Positions 31,325 through 45,429 of a DNA stretch of 64,000 bases are shown in pieces. Below the pieces are notes generated by a model, which did no database searches, was not told the DNA's origin, and saw only the letters and a program-made list of their open reading frames with translations. Made by a program: the position numbers and the translations under genes. The DNA is from Onchidella celtica (lineage: Eukaryota; Mollusca; Gastropoda; Systellommatophora; Onchidiidae): assembly GCA_963931925.1 (NCBI GenBank), contig OZ007580.1, positions 7,632,134-7,696,133 on the forward strand, given 5' to 3'. Numbering within the stretch: position 1 is the first letter of the stretch; each line of letters begins with the position of its first letter.

Positions 31325-34300
31325 GCAGATTCACATTGAGAAAATCAGATTCACATTGAGAAAATCAGATCACATTGAGAAAATCAGATTCACATTGAGA
31401 AAATCAGATCACATTGAGAAAATCAGATTCACATTGAGAAAATCAGATCACATTGAGAAAATCAGATTCACATTGAGAAAATCAGATCACATTGAGAAAA
31501 TCAGATTCACATTGAGAAAATCAGATCACATTGAGAAAATCAGATTCACATTGAGAAAATCAGATCACATTGAGAAAATCAGATCACATTGAGAAAATCA
31601 GATTCACATTGAGAAAATCAGATTCACATTGAGAAAATCAGATTCACATTGAGAAAATCAGATTCACATTGAGAAAATCAGATTCACATTGAGAAAATCA
31701 GATCACATTGAGAAAATCAGATTCACATTGAGAAAATCAGATTCACATTGAGAAAATCAGATTCACATTGAGAAAATCAGATTCACATTGAGAAAATCAG
31801 ATTCACATTGAGAAAATCAGATTCACATTGAGAAAATCAGATTCACATTGAGAAAATCAGATCACATTGAGAAAATCAGATTCACATTGAGAAAATCAGA
31901 TTCACATTGAGAAAATCAGATTCACATTGAGAAAATCAGATTCACATTGAGAAAATCAGATTCACATTGAGAAAATCAGATTCACATTGAGAAAATCAGA
32001 TTCACATTGAGAAAATCAGATTCACATTGAGAAAATCAGATTCACATTGAGAAAATCAGATTCACATTGAGAAAATCAGATTCACATTGAGAAAATCAGA
32101 TTCACATTGAGAAAATCAGATCACATTGAGAAAATCAGATTCACATTGAGAAAATCAGATCACATTGAGAAAATCAGATTCACATTGAGAAAATCAGATT
32201 CACATTGAGAAAATCAGATTCACATTGAGAAAATCAGATCACATTGAGAAAATCAGATTCACATTGAGAAAATCAGATCACATTGAGAAAATCAGATTCA
32301 CATTGAGAAAATCAGATTCACATTGAGAAAATCAGATTCACATTGAGAAAATCAGATTCACATTGAGAAAATCAGATTCACATTGAGAAAATCAGATTCA
32401 CATTGAGAAAATCAGATTCACATTGAGAAAATCAGATTCACATTGAGAAAATCAGATTCACATTGAGAAAATCAGATTCACATTGAGAAAATCAGATTCA
32501 CATTGAGAAAATCAGATTCACATTGAGAAAATCAGATCACATTGAGAAAATCAGATTCACATTGAGAAAATCAGATCACATTGAGAAAATCAGATTCACA
32601 TTGAGAAAATCAGATCACATTGAGAAAATCAGATTCACATTGAGAAAATCAGATCACATTGAGAAAATCAGATTCACATTGAGAAAATCAGATTCACATT
32701 GAGAAAATCAGATCACATTGAGAAAATCAGATTCACATTGAGAAAATCAGATCACATTGAGAAAATCAGATTCACATTGAGAAAATCAGATCACATTGAG
32801 AAAATCAGATCACATTGAGAAAATCAGATTCACATTGAGAAAATCAGATCACATTGAGAAAATCAGATTCACATTGAGAAAATCAGATCACATTGAGAAA
32901 ATCAGATTCACATTGAGAAAATCAGATCACATTGAGAAAATCAGATCACATTGAGAAAATCAGATTCACATTGAGAAAATCAGATTCACATTGAGAAAAT
33001 CAGATTCACATTGAGAAAATCAGATTCACATTGAGAAAATCAGATTCACATTGAGAAAATCAGATCACATTGAGAAAATCAGATTCACATTGAGAAAATC
33101 AGATTCACATTGAGAAAATCAGATTCACATTGAGAAAATCAGATTCACATTGAGAAAATCAGATTCACATTGAGAAAATCAGATTCACATTGAGAAAATC
33201 AGATCACATTGAGAAAATCAGATCACATTGAGAAAATCAGATTCACATTGAGAAAATCAGATCACATTGAGAAAATCAGATTCACATTGAGAAAATCAGA
33301 TCACATTGAGAAAATCAGATTCACATTGAGAAAATCAGATCACATTGAGAAAATCAGATTCACATTGAGAAAATCAGATCACATTGAGAAAATCAGATCA
33401 CATTGAGAAAATCAGATTCACATTGAGAAAATCAGATCACATTGAGAAAATCAGATTCACATTGAGAAAATCAGATCACATTGAGAAAATCAGATTCACA
33501 TTGAGAAAATCAGATCACATTGAGAAAATCAGATTCACATTGAGAAAATCAGATCACATTGAGAAAATCAGATTCACATTGAGAAAATCAGATCACATTG
33601 AGAAAATCAGATTCACATTGAGAAAATCAGATCACATTGAGAAAATCAGATTCACATTGAGAAAATCAGATCACATTGAGAAAATCAGATCACATTGAGA
33701 AAATCAGATTCACATTGAGAAAATCAGATCACATTGAGAAAATCAGATCACATTGAGAAAATCAGATCACATTGAGAAAATCAGATCACATTGAGAAAAT
33801 CAGATCACATTGAGAAAATCAGATTCACATTGAGAAAATCAGATCACATTGAGAAAATCAGATCACATTGAGAAAATCAGATTCACATTGAGAAAATCAG
33901 ATCACATTGAGAAAATCAGATTCACATTGAGAAAATCAGATCACATTGAGAAAATCAGATTCACATTGAGAAAATCAGATCACATTGAGAAAATCAGATT
34001 CACATTGAGAAAATCAGATCACATTGAGAAAATCAGATTCACATTGAGAAAATCAGATCACATTGAGAAAATCAGATTCACATTGAGAAAATCAGATCAC
34101 ATTGAGAAAATCAGATCACATTGAGAAAATCAGATTCACATTGAGAAAATCAGATCACATTGAGAAAATCAGATTCACATTGAGAAAATCAGATCACATT
34201 GAGAAAATCAGATTCACATTGAGAAAATCAGATCACATTGAGAAAATCAGATTCACATTGAGAAAATCAGATCACATTGAGAAAATCAGATTCACATTGA

Positions 34301-37300
34301 GAAAATCAGATCACATTGAGAAAATCAGATTCACATTGAGAAAATCAGATCACATTGAGAAAATCAGATTCACATTGAGAAAATCAGATCACATTGAGAA
34401 AATCAGATCACATTGAGAAAATCAGATCACATTGAGAAAATCAGATCACATTGAGAAAATCAGATCACATTGAGAAAATCAGATCACATTGAGAAAATCA
34501 GATCACATTGAGAAAATCAGATCACATTGAGAAAATCAGATCACATTGAGAAAATCAGATCACATTGAGAAAATCAGATCACATTGAGAAAATCAGATCA
34601 CATTGAGAAAATCAGATCACATTGAGAAAATCAGATCACATTGAGAAAATCAGATCACATTGAGAAAATCAGATCACATTGAGAAAATCAGATCACATTG
34701 AGAAAATCAGATCACATTGAGAAAATCAGATCACATTGAGAAAATCAGATCACATTGAGAAAATCAGATCACATTGAGAAAATCAGATCACATTGAGAAA
34801 ATCAGATCACATTGAGAAAATCAGATCACATTGAGAAAATCAGATCACATTGAGAAAATCAGATCACATTGAGAAAATCAGATCACATTGAGAAAATCAG
34901 ATCACATTGAGAAAATCAGATCACATTGAGAAAATCAGATCACATTGAGAAAATCAGATCACATTGAGAAAATCAGATCACATTGAGAAAATCAGATCAC
35001 ATTGAGAAAATCAGATCACATTGAGAAAATCAGATCACATTGAGAAAATCAGATCACATTGAGAAAATCAGATCACATTGAGAAAATCAGATCACATTGA
35101 GAAAATCAGATCACATTGAGAAAATCAGATCACATTGAGAAAATCAGATCACATTGAGAAAATCAGATCACATTGAGAAAATCAGATCACATTGAGAAAA
35201 TCAGATCACATTGAGAAAATCAGATCACATTGAGAAAATCAGATCACATTGAGAAAATCAGATCACATTGAGAAAATCAGATCACATTGAGAAAATCAGA
35301 TCACATTGAGAAAATCAGATCACATTGAGAAAATCAGATCACATTGAGAAAATCAGATCACATTGAGAAAATCAGATCACATTGAGAAAATCAGATCACA
35401 TTGAGAAAATCAGATCACATTGAGAAAATCAGATCACATTGAGAAAATCAGATCACATTGAGAAAATCAGATCACATTGAGAAAATCAGATCACATTGAG
35501 AAAATCAGATCACATTGAGAAAATCAGATCACATTGAGAAAATCAGATCACATTGAGAAAATCAGATCACATTGAGAAAATCAGATCACATTGAGAAAAT
35601 CAGATCACATTGAGAAAATCAGATCACATTGAGAAAATCAGATCACATTGAGAAAATCAGATCACATTGAGAAAATCAGATCACATTGAGAAAATCAGAT
35701 CACATTGAGAAAATCAGATCACATTGAGAAAATCAGATCACATTGAGAAAATCAGATCACATTGAGAAAATCAGATCACATTGAGAAAATCAGATCACAT
35801 TGAGAAAATCAGATCACATTGAGAAAATCAGATCACATTGAGAAAATCAGATCACATTGAGAAAATCAGATCACATTGAGAAAATCAGATCACATTGAGA
35901 AAATCAGATCACATTGAGAAAATCAGATCACATTGAGAAAATCAGATCACATTGAGAAAATCAGATCACATTGAGAAAATCAGATCACATTGAGAAAATC
36001 AGATCACATTGAGAAAATCAGATCACATTGAGAAAATCAGATCACATTGAGAAAATCAGATCACATTGAGAAAATCAGATCACATTGAGAAAATCAGATC
36101 ACATTGAGAAAATCAGATCACATTGAGAAAATCAGATCACATTGAGAAAATCAGATCACATTGAGAAAATCAGATCACATTGAGAAAATCAGATCACATT
36201 GAGAAAATCAGATCACATTGAGAAAATCAGATCACATTGAGAAAATCAGATCACATTGAGAAAATCAGATCACATTGAGAAAATCAGATCACATTGAGAA
36301 AATCAGATCACATTGAGAAAATCAGATCACATTGAGAAAATCAGATCACATTGAGAAAATCAGATCACATTGAAAAATCAGATCACATTGAGAAAATCAG
36401 ATCACATTGAGAAAATCAGATCACATTGAGAAAATCAGATCACATTGAGAAAATCAGATCACATTGAGAAAATCAGATCACATTGAGAAAATCAGATCAC
36501 ATTGAGAAAATCAGATCACATTGAGAAAATCAGATCACATTGAGAAAATCAGATCACATTGAGAAAATCAGATCACATTGAGAAAATCAGATCACATTGA
36601 GAAAATCAGATCACATTGAGAAAATCAGATCACATTGAGAAAATCAGATCACATTGAGAAAATCAGATCACATTGAGAAAATCAGATCACATTGAGAAAA
36701 TCAGATCACATTGAGAAAATCAGATCACATTGAGAAAATCAGATCACATTGAGAAAATCAGATCACATTGAGAAAATCAGATCACATTGAGAAAATCAGA
36801 TCACATTGAGAAAATCAGATCACATTGAGAAAATCAGATCACATTGAGAAAATCAGATCACATTGAGAAAATCAGATCACATTGAGAAAATCAGATCACA
36901 TTGAGAAAATCAGATCACATTGAGAAAATCAGATCACATTGAGAAAATCAGATCACATTGAGAAAATCAGATCACATTGAGAAAATCAGATCACATTGAG
37001 AAAATCAGATCACATTGAGAAAATCAGATCACATTGAGAAAATCAGATCACATTGAGAAAATCAGATCACATTGAGAAAATCAGATCACATTGAGAAAAT
37101 CAGATCACATTGAGAAAATCAGATCACATTGAGAAAATCAGATCACATTGAGAAAATCAGATCACATTGAGAAAATCAGATCACATTGAGAAAATCAGAT
37201 CACATTGAGAAAATCAGATCACATTGAGAAAATCAGATTCACATTGAGAAAATCAGATCACATTGAGAAAATCAGATCACATTGAGAAAATCAGATTCAC

Positions 37301-37731
37301 ATTGAGAAAATCAGATCACATTGAGAAAATCAGATTCACATTGAGAAAATCAGATCACATTGAGAAAATCAGATCACATTGAGAAAATCAGATCACATTG
37401 AGAAAATCAGATCACATTGAGAAAATCAGATTCACATTGAGAAAATCAGATCACATTGAGAAAATCAGATTCACATTGAGAAAATCAGATCACATTGAGA
37501 AAATCAGATCACATTGAGAAAATCAGATCACATTGAGAAAATCAGATCACATTGAGAAAATCAGATCACATTGAGAAAATCAGATCACATTGAGAAAATC
37601 AGATCACATTGAGAAAATCAGATCACATTGAGAAAATCAGATCACATTGAGAAAATCAGATCACATTGAGAAAATCAGATCACATTGAGAAAATCAGATC
37701 ACATTGAGAAAATCAGATCACATTGAGAAAA
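31325..37731 (+). repeat. 6.4-kb satellite of 19/20-bp units
   Basis: Uninterrupted tandem array of two unit types: ATTCACATTGAGAAAATCAG (20 bp) and ATCACATTGAGAAAATCAG (19 bp). By length there are about 330 units. Blocks differ: mixed and mostly 20-mers to ~33190, mainly alternating 20/19 dimers (39 bp) to ~34400, almost pure 19-mers to ~37210, then mixed again. The only internal deviation I saw is a unit near 36372 lacking one G. The 39-bp dimer gives open frames such as RKSDHIEKIRFTL, which are not genes. Each unit has an A4 tract. Confidence 0.97.
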
Positions 37732-37735
37732 TGTC

Positions 37736-39726
37736 AGCAAACATTACTAGATGCCCCCTCCCTCTTCCCAGTTAAAACAATAACAACAACTACAACAAAA
37801 CCTGACTAGTGTAGAATTATCTTAACTGTGGGTGGAATTACTCATACTATTTTCACACCCTCATAAAGACATTTTACTCTTTGGAAAACGAACAAAAGGG
37901 AACAGAAATCAGGGTAAACCATCTACGGGAAAGAACTTTTAAAGTGATGGGACACGCCAAAATACATCGCATCAACCAAAATGGTGGAAAACACTCTAAA
38001 ATAGACAAAGAGCATCAGCATGCTTGGGCGACGTGCGCCACAGCCAGGCGAAGACTACTCGAGAACGGTGCCACAGAGCAGCGTCCATCCCTGCAACCCC
38101 AGACGGGGACTCCAGAGGCACTACTGCACCCAAAGGCAGCTTCACTGTTGCGTCCTTCTCCAACTCTCGAGACTACTACAATTTTTCATTTGGAGGTAAA
38201 GTATTCAAGCAAACTGAATCATCAGACAAATCATTAAATCTTTAGACATGGCAACAAGTCCCTTTTCTTTTTCCCCTTCTGTCGTTTTTTGCGCCGGTGT
38301 CCATTCACGCTGCTTCCGAATACTATAATACTGTCTCTATAATGAGAAGACAGGACATGTTCAACGCCGTACTAGCGCTAGCGAGATACAGTTGTCCATC
38401 TTGTCAAATTCTGACAACCTGGACAGGGCGCTGTCACAGGGGCGATAACTTGCATGAATAAATTAACTCTTAATGTGGCCCATTTGAAAGGGAGCTAATT
38501 AGGGACATATTATATTTAGAAAGCAGGAAGATTAATAATGAACACAGACTGAAATGCAAATTTTGAACTATCTGTTGTAGCGTGTTTACATCTAAATTTT
38601 AAATAGTATGCTTGCTAATGAAATATGAAAATGGGATGTCAACTATGAATGTATTAAGTGAGTGAGTGAGTGAGTGAGTGAGTGAGTGAGTGAGTGAGTG
38701 AGTGAGTGAGTGAGTGAGTGAGCGAGTGAGTGAGTGAGGAGTGAGTGACTTAACGAACAACTTACTACGAGAATGAAGTATAAAGACAGTCAAATGCCAT
38801 TTACTGCTGAACAAATTTAAACAAGGATTGGGGTATAGTCATTAGATGTGGCCTCTTTGGATTATAGTGTCAAAATATTTAATCACAATTATTTTTTGGT
38901 TCAATTTGTCGGAAGAAAAAAAGTTATCGTGACCATTTCGCCAACGAAAAAGTTGCTGTGGCCAGGAAACCCAACCTCATCCTAAACTCCGCCCCAGCCC
39001 TTGCATATTCCCAAATTTTCATTGTGCAAGCAAACCCTTATTTGCCACATAGGCAAAATCTTCAACAGCAATAAATACAGAAAATGGTGATTTTGGTCGA
39101 GAATCATAACTGCGCCATAAAACGGTACAAATGTATTCGTACTATCACAGTGGGCAACTTTTCTTTCACGAAATACATGACTATTATATTTATTATATTG
39201 TATACCTTAAGAGGAATTTTAACATAAAAACAGACAACAAAACAACTCATTATGGAGAGTACATGATTTCAAATGTTTAACTAAAAATGCACTTATAACA
39301 GGGTAGACATTGCACGTAAAACAGTTTTGTCATCTTCAGTAAAATTATTTTCTATGCATTGACGAAGTTTCTTTACTGGGCCAGGGAATAGCAACCAAAC
39401 TTGTGAATCAAAATAGTTTCCTTCTAGTCTTTGGGAAATATGAAGTTTTTTCAGGTTTAACAAATGATTTGACCTGCACTAAGTCTCCTCCTCCGCTGAC
39501 CTGAAGGATAAGAGTGATTGGGAAGGGCAATCACCTCTTAAATCTCTCCCCTGCCCCTGTCCCACCCCGCCTCATACAAAATAATGTATAAATGGAAAGA
39601 TGAAAGGGTCAGCCATCTATCCTACTTTACTATGGTAGGACGGGTTCATATTTAACAACCTATCTTATATTTTCTTCAGTTGACACCCTGACTTTCTAAC
39701 AACGAACAGTGATGGATGATATATAA

Positions 39727-39759
<33 letters not shown>

Positions 39760-39778
39760 GTCTCTCTCTGTCTCTCTC

Positions 39779-39834
<56 letters not shown>

Positions 39835-40366
39835 CATATACTCTTCTGGACATTGCGAAGAGCAAGGCAGCGTTGTTAAAAAATTGATTAAGATTTTGGT
39901 AATATATATGAGTGTTTCTGAGTTTGTTTACCCCTTTCATAGCCTCTGTATATTTTTAATGTAATATTCACCCTTGTTAAGTAAAACAAAAACTTTACAA
40001 AAATCAATCAGGGGCCAGATTAAATTAGCAGATCACTCTCAGGTAAACCAGAGGAATGATTTTAACGCTCTCCTATTATTATTTTCAATATCATTATTAT
40101 TATTATGATATTATTATTATTATTATCATTATTATTAGTAGTAGTATTATTATATTATTTTCACATATAAAACTGACCTAAGCCGACGTCGGTTTGTTGT
40201 TGTTGTTGTTGTTTTCAAGTGAGGGGCAAAGGGCCAATGGAAGGTCACCGGCACATTGGCCCAGTGGCTGAGGCAACGTCCCTAAATCTTGCAACCTGTA
40301 CAAAGAACTAAGTCTTTCATTCTTACTGATTATAATGCGTTTATTTTTACAGTGTATTTCATTTTA
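37736..40366. other. Intergenic, simple repeats
   Basis: Contains (GAGT)n at 38656-38740, (CT/GTCT)n at 39727-39832 and (ATT)n at 40075-40155. A GC-richer frame at 38024-38245, followed by a possible donor (GTAAAG near 38195), might be an exon but has no family motif. 38925-39060 resembles family D at 25780-26110. No firm gene. Confidence 0.5.
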
Positions 40367-40368
40367 TA

Positions 40369-40804
40369 GGCGCCCGACAAAATGAGGCACTTCGTGCATT
40401 TTGATGGTATGGAGATATTGATAGCCTATCATCCAATAGGTTCTTCAAAGCCCTTTCATTGGGGGCAACAAAAAAAAAAAATATTGCTGTATATGTAATT
40501 TAATGAGCAGAGAAGATAATATGGCATATCAAAGACAGGAAGTGACACAAGCACAGTTTTGGGAAAAAACGCTTCTAAAGTTTCAGCTTTTCATCAAAAT
40601 TATTGACGGTGACTCAATTCAAAGTCATTTTTGAGGCATTTACCCTTCTCAAATAGGATCATCATTTGGAAAAGGAATAGTAAAGAGGTTAAACTTTTCA
40701 AAAATACTTAAAAACACAAAACCGCTTAAATTGACTCCATGATGCCTTTTAGCAATTTTCTCGAATCGGGTAGCACCGAAATGTGCCTCATTTTGTCGGG
40801 CGGC
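40369..40804. mobile_element. TA-flanked MITE (Tc1/mariner-like)
   Basis: 436 bp with 22-bp inverted repeats: GGCGCCCGACAAAATGAGGC on the left, and GCCGCCCGACAAAATGAGGC as the reverse complement of the right, differing at one base. It is bounded by TA on both sides (40367-40368 and 40805-40806). The TA target suggests Tc1/mariner. No coding sequence. Confidence 0.8.
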
Positions 40805-40889
40805 TACGCAAATGATTGTTGTTATTGTTGTGGAAGTTATCATTATCATTATTATTAAAATTATTATTACTATTATTATTGTTACCGGT

Positions 40890-41705
40890 ACTATTAGTTG
40901 GCCTGCTGACTCGGGAAATATACAGGTGTGATTTGTAAAGTTGAATTTTGATCACCAATGTGTGAAACTGAGGCGCGGCACGAAATTTGCTGTCATACTT
41001 TTTAATTCTACTCGAAGAAAATGCCTCTTTTTCCTGACCCAGAATGTGGGAACACTTTCTCGCGCTCAACTCAGTTGTAGCTCAAAATCAATGAAAAGAT
41101 TAAAAACTAGAAGAAGTTCCCGGCATTATCCGGGAAAAACCTGTGAACCCGCCGTTCCATCTGTCTCTCTCTTTTTGGTCTAGAAAGCTTCCCATATTCT
41201 AGTTTTAATACAGATTTCATGTGCACCAGAGCGCACTCATTTCTTATGGGGAAATTGTGCGCACGGAAGTGAACGCTTATTAATACATCGTTTCCGGTGC
41301 GGTGGGCTTCCTACAGGGAGCCCACACAAAGATCATTGTATTTTACATGTTAACAACTTTTTATTTAAAAATACCTAAAACTTGAATTAACACAATCGGC
41401 CGATACAAAAGCGATTGGACTGGATTAGTTATCACTTAAGAAAATTAATTTTATAATTTTTGAAACTGTCATTTAGGCTGTAGAGTCGAGCAAAAAAAAA
41501 AGGGCAAAATTGCTCCACAATGAATTACTCCCGCCACTATTTTTTTTTATAATAAGATGTAGCGAACTTCAAGAACTTTTAAAATATGCCCACACACTCC
41601 TATAAGTTTTTCTATACCGTATGCAAAATGATATTTTGCAGAATTTAAGGCTCAGCGGTTAAAAAGCATTTGATGATTACATTGGAGGCCTTACTTCCTT
41701 TATGT
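40890..41705 (+). repeat. Interspersed repeat family B, long copy
   Basis: The outer parts match 22205-22560. About 450 bp in the middle (roughly 41112-41565) have no counterpart there, so either this copy has an insertion or the other has a deletion. The insert has no obvious inverted ends. An (ATT)n tract follows at 41705-41725. Confidence 0.7.
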
Positions 41706-41731
41706 TATTATTATTATTATTATTTATTATG

Positions 41732-42900
41732 CTCTCCTCCTCAAGGGGTAAGCATCAAGTACCGAACTGATGGCAGTCTATTCAACCTCAGGAGACTTCA
41801 GGCAAAAACCAAAACCAAACGTACTCAAGTCTGTGACCTACTACTTGCTGATGATTGTGCACTTCTGGCACACGATGAGGATAGCATGCAAAACTGTGTT
41901 GATAAGTTCTCTAGTGCCTGTGACAACTTTGGCCTCACAATAAGCACAAAGAAGACGGAAGTGCTCCATCAGCCTACTCCAGACGACAAGTATCCTGTGA
42001 CCCCAAATATCAAAGTCCATGACAGTCTTCTGAAGGTGTCGGAGAACTTCACCTATCTTGGCAGTACACTGTCTTCCGCGGCTCGTGTTGATACTGGAAT
42101 TCTCTCAAGAATCAGCAAAGCCAGCTCTGCATTTGGCAGGCTTCGAAAGAGAGTGTGGGATGTTGCCGGCATTCGCACAGACACTAAGCTGAAAGTGTAC
42201 AATGCTGTGGTCCTTCCCACCCTACTCTATGGGGCTGAAACCTGGACAGTGTACCAATCGCATGCCAGAAAGCTAAATCACTTTCATCTGGCCTGCCTTA
42301 GAAAGATCCTAAGGATCAAATGGCAGGATAAAATTCCAGACACTGAGGTCCTCAATCGTGCCAAGGAATTGAGCATCTTCTGCCACCTGAAAAAAATTCA
42401 GCTACGTTGGGCAGGACATGTTGTCAGAATGCCCGACTCCAGACTCCCTAAGCAAATCTTCTTCTCTGAGCTCTCCAATGGAACGAGGAATGTTGGGGCC
42501 CCAAAGAGACGTTACAAAGACACTCTCAAGCAATCACTGAAGGCCTTTGCCATTGATGTGAGTGAGTGGGAAAAGCTCTCGCTTGATCGTGCAAATTGGA
42601 GGGCGGCCCTTACCAGAGGCAGCAAAGCATGGGAAGCTGACAGAGTCCAGCAGGCTATCAAAAAAAAGAGAACGGCGCAAGAGAAGGCCCAGTGGTACTG
42701 AACCAACGGAGCACTCTTGTCATTTATGCGGAAGGGTCTGCAGGGCAAAAATAGGACTTATCAGTCACATGAGAAGCCATAAGTCATGAAAGAACAGTCT
42801 TTCCATTCTGTCCTCTGTGTCCTTTAGTTCTCTTTATTGTCCATGTGTTGAAATTCTCAACAATTTCTGTTCTTTATTCCTCTGGTGTTGTTAAGGTCAT
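41732..42900 (+). pseudogene. LINE ORF2 C-terminal half (RTE-like) with zinc finger
   Basis: A long open frame (to 42701) covers the end of the RT core and the thumb: LLADDCALLAHDEDSMQNCV (the LADD box), FGLTISTKKTEVLHQP, FTYLGSTLSS, LLYGAETWTVY, CLRKILRIKWQDKIPD and LRWAGHVVRM. A frame change near 42660 leads into a C2H2-like finger, CHLCGRVCRAKIGLISHMRS. The 3' UTR runs to about 42900 and includes GTCATCATCATACCTGATGG. 5'-truncated. It is one of the better preserved LINE pieces, with 320 codons uninterrupted, so fairly young. Confidence 0.9.
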
Positions 42901-42904
42901 CATC

Positions 42905-44800
42905 ATACCTGATGGACGAACTATTATTTATTATGATTGTTTATTTGTTTCTTTTCTTTCTGTATCCATTCCTGAAGCTTGAGTGTATAGTAAATCAGTT
43001 GAAGAAAGCTTAGTTATTTTTAAATGTCCTAACATTCCCATTTTGCCATAAAATTTTAATAAATGTATTCCATGAGTATTAGATCCCTTGTGCACAGTGT
43101 TCCATACTTGAAGCACGTCTTTTGATGTCCACGGATGTTGTATTGTCATTATACTTTTTTAAATATACCAACAGGTAACTTTTTCATGATATGTACTTGT
43201 AATTCACTTGTTTATTGATTGATTGATTGATTGATTGATTTTTCATTTATCAGACTCATATATTCATCTATTATGTCTCTTGAATCATTTTGGACGCTTC
43301 AGAGGTTTCGGACGTAGTAGTTCAGGGGCTGTAGTGTTATTTGGAATTTAATTAAATTTTTCCAATTTTCATAATACCAGTAATTTCATCATTGTAAATT
43401 TTACTTGAACAAACTATGGGCCCCACAATCAGAGCAGTGCCAGGATGAAGGATTATTTTAAAAAATGACAGTATAATCATTAGGTACATATTGCCAAAAT
43501 ATTTACAAAAGGGTTTTTATGATAACTTGTGACCAGTTTAAAAAAAAAAAAAACATACTTAGTCAAGTCCCCAATGAAAAGATTGGTTTGGCCAATTACC
43601 CAAATCCAATCCTAACCCCAAAAAAGCTTTCAAAACAACAACCGAGAAAAAGAATGGAAATCAAACGCAGTTGTGCAAATAGACGCTTAGTAATCATTAC
43701 TGCTAGACACAATACTACATTACAGCAGTGACCAACTTACGGTGTGACCATCCCATGTCTAGCTAGTGGCACGATGATTGTGGTTTCCTGCTCAAGATAG
43801 GGCCGGACTATGAAAGAATACACTTATCTCCCTTCGTCTCTGTTTACTTCCCTTTTTAACTTTTGATTAATGACCACGAGTGGGCTGGCCACTCTGTGGG
43901 CTTAGTCGAGTCAGCAGGAAAGAAGATCTAGTTGGTCAAGATTTTGGACATGAACACTGAGATGGATGAACGGAAATAAATGCACGTTTGGGGGGACAGA
44001 CTAGTGATTAAATCTTGCAGGCGGATGTAGGAGAAGTGGACGAACAGGAAACAAGAAGGAGGGGGGGAGAGAGAGAGAGGGAGAGAGAGAGGAGGGGAGA
44101 GAGAGGGAGAGAGAGAGAGAGAGGGGGGGGGGGGGAGAGAGAGAGAGAGATCTTGAACATTGCGAAGAGTGCTTTGTGGTGTTTTGAAATAAGTTAGTTA
44201 CTTTGACCAGTTTCCCAAAGTTACTACTACTATTGAATATTTTGTGTTTATCTTGTTTACATCGAGAATTTCTGGGAGATGAGGTCAGGTTTACTCTTGG
44301 CTGGTGCAACACAATAGCTCTTTTGTTGTGGGCGAACTGGCCACAGTTACATTTTGGGAAACCAGCAACAAATAACATGCCACTGTGATGAAAGTGGAGA
44401 TTTTCATCAACTTAAAAATTCTGCAGTCTTCGTCTTGTTCTCTCTTTCTTTCTCTCTCTCTCTCCGTTCCTCTGTCTGTCTGTCTGTTTGTCTCTCTCTC
44501 ATTCGCATGTTCAGTGCACCATATCAAACTCTATCTGCTGTTACCGTTGTTGTTATTGTTGTTTCTTGCCCTTTTACCCCCTCCGTGTAAGGCTGGCGGT
44601 GCACTGAATCAAGTACGATTTGAGTCTGTTTTGACCCAGAGTGCCACGACTTTCTTTCCGCCAACTGACTCAAGACAGTTCTGACGTGCCCAAACCAGTG
44701 AGACTTAACTTGTCTCGACCTCGCCAGTGCGCCAGGCCCTGTTAACTTTATAGTCTACATCTCACATTAAAACCAAGAAAAACAGATTTGACCCAGTGTG
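42905..44800. other. Intergenic, simple repeats
   Basis: Holds (TTGA)n at 43206-43240, (GA)n at 44056-44150 and (CT/GTCT)n at 44438-44500. Frames here are repeat artefacts. No gene seen. Confidence 0.5.
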
Positions 44801-44814
44801 CCCCCTCTCCCCCC

Positions 44815-45405
44815 GCCCTTCACCATCACCGCCCTTTCACCCTACTCTACAGAGTATAGGCCACGAACGACAGCCTTCCATTTGTCTCTCTCCTGGATGA
44901 TCCTTGACAACTCATTCCAAGTGTGGCCATCTCTCTTCATATCCTCCTGCTGGTTATTCGTGGCCTGCCCCTTTTCCTGTTCCCCTGCGTGTGTGACCCG
45001 GCCATCGCCATGTGCGCAGTCCTATTTCGCTAGAGATGTTTCTCTGCTTTGTCCTTTCCCAGAGATCCTTATTTCCAATCATATCCCGCAAATCTTATCC
45101 TCAGAAGTCTCCTCAGACAGATATTGACGAAGGATTGCAGCCCCCTCAAACAGGTTTGGGGAGGTTTCCAGGTTTCGCAGCCATGCAGTAGGGCAGATTT
45201 TACATTGGAGTTAAAGAGTTTTGCATTTTGTAGCGATGGAGATTCCACGATCCTTCCAGACATTGTTCAGGGCTTTGAAAGCTGATCTTACCTTGGCCGT
45301 CCTTGCCTTTATGTCCGCCTCTGTTCCTCCTGTTTCATCCACAATGCTGCCTAAATAAGTGAAGCTATCTACTTCCAAGGGATTCCCGTTTACTGTTAAT
45401 TTTTA
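44815..45405 (-). pseudogene. LINE reverse-transcriptase fragment (RTE-like, second family)
   Basis: Minus-strand pieces in different frames spell an RT C-terminus: VDSFTYLGSIVDETGGTEAD, then NSNVKSALLHGCETW, CLRRLLRIRFAG, and WRWPGHTRRG with WNELSRIIQERDKW. At least two frame changes; dead. The family differs from the copies at 26745 and 41732. Confidence 0.8.
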
Positions 45406-45429
45406 CTGCCTTTATCCTGGCAAAATCCC

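Noticed and set aside
31356-34416. Open frames repeating RKSDHIEKIRFTL; also a CRISPR-like look
   Set aside because: The frames come from the 39-bp dimer of a satellite. There are no unique spacers, so it is not a CRISPR array.
38024-38245. Possible exon before the GTAAAG near 38195
   Set aside because: No acceptor of quality, no partner exon and no motif; mentioned only as an open question.
40190-40300. tRNA-like TTGGCCCAGTGGCTGAGG
   Set aside because: It resembles an A box but has no B box, and no repeated partner was found in the window.
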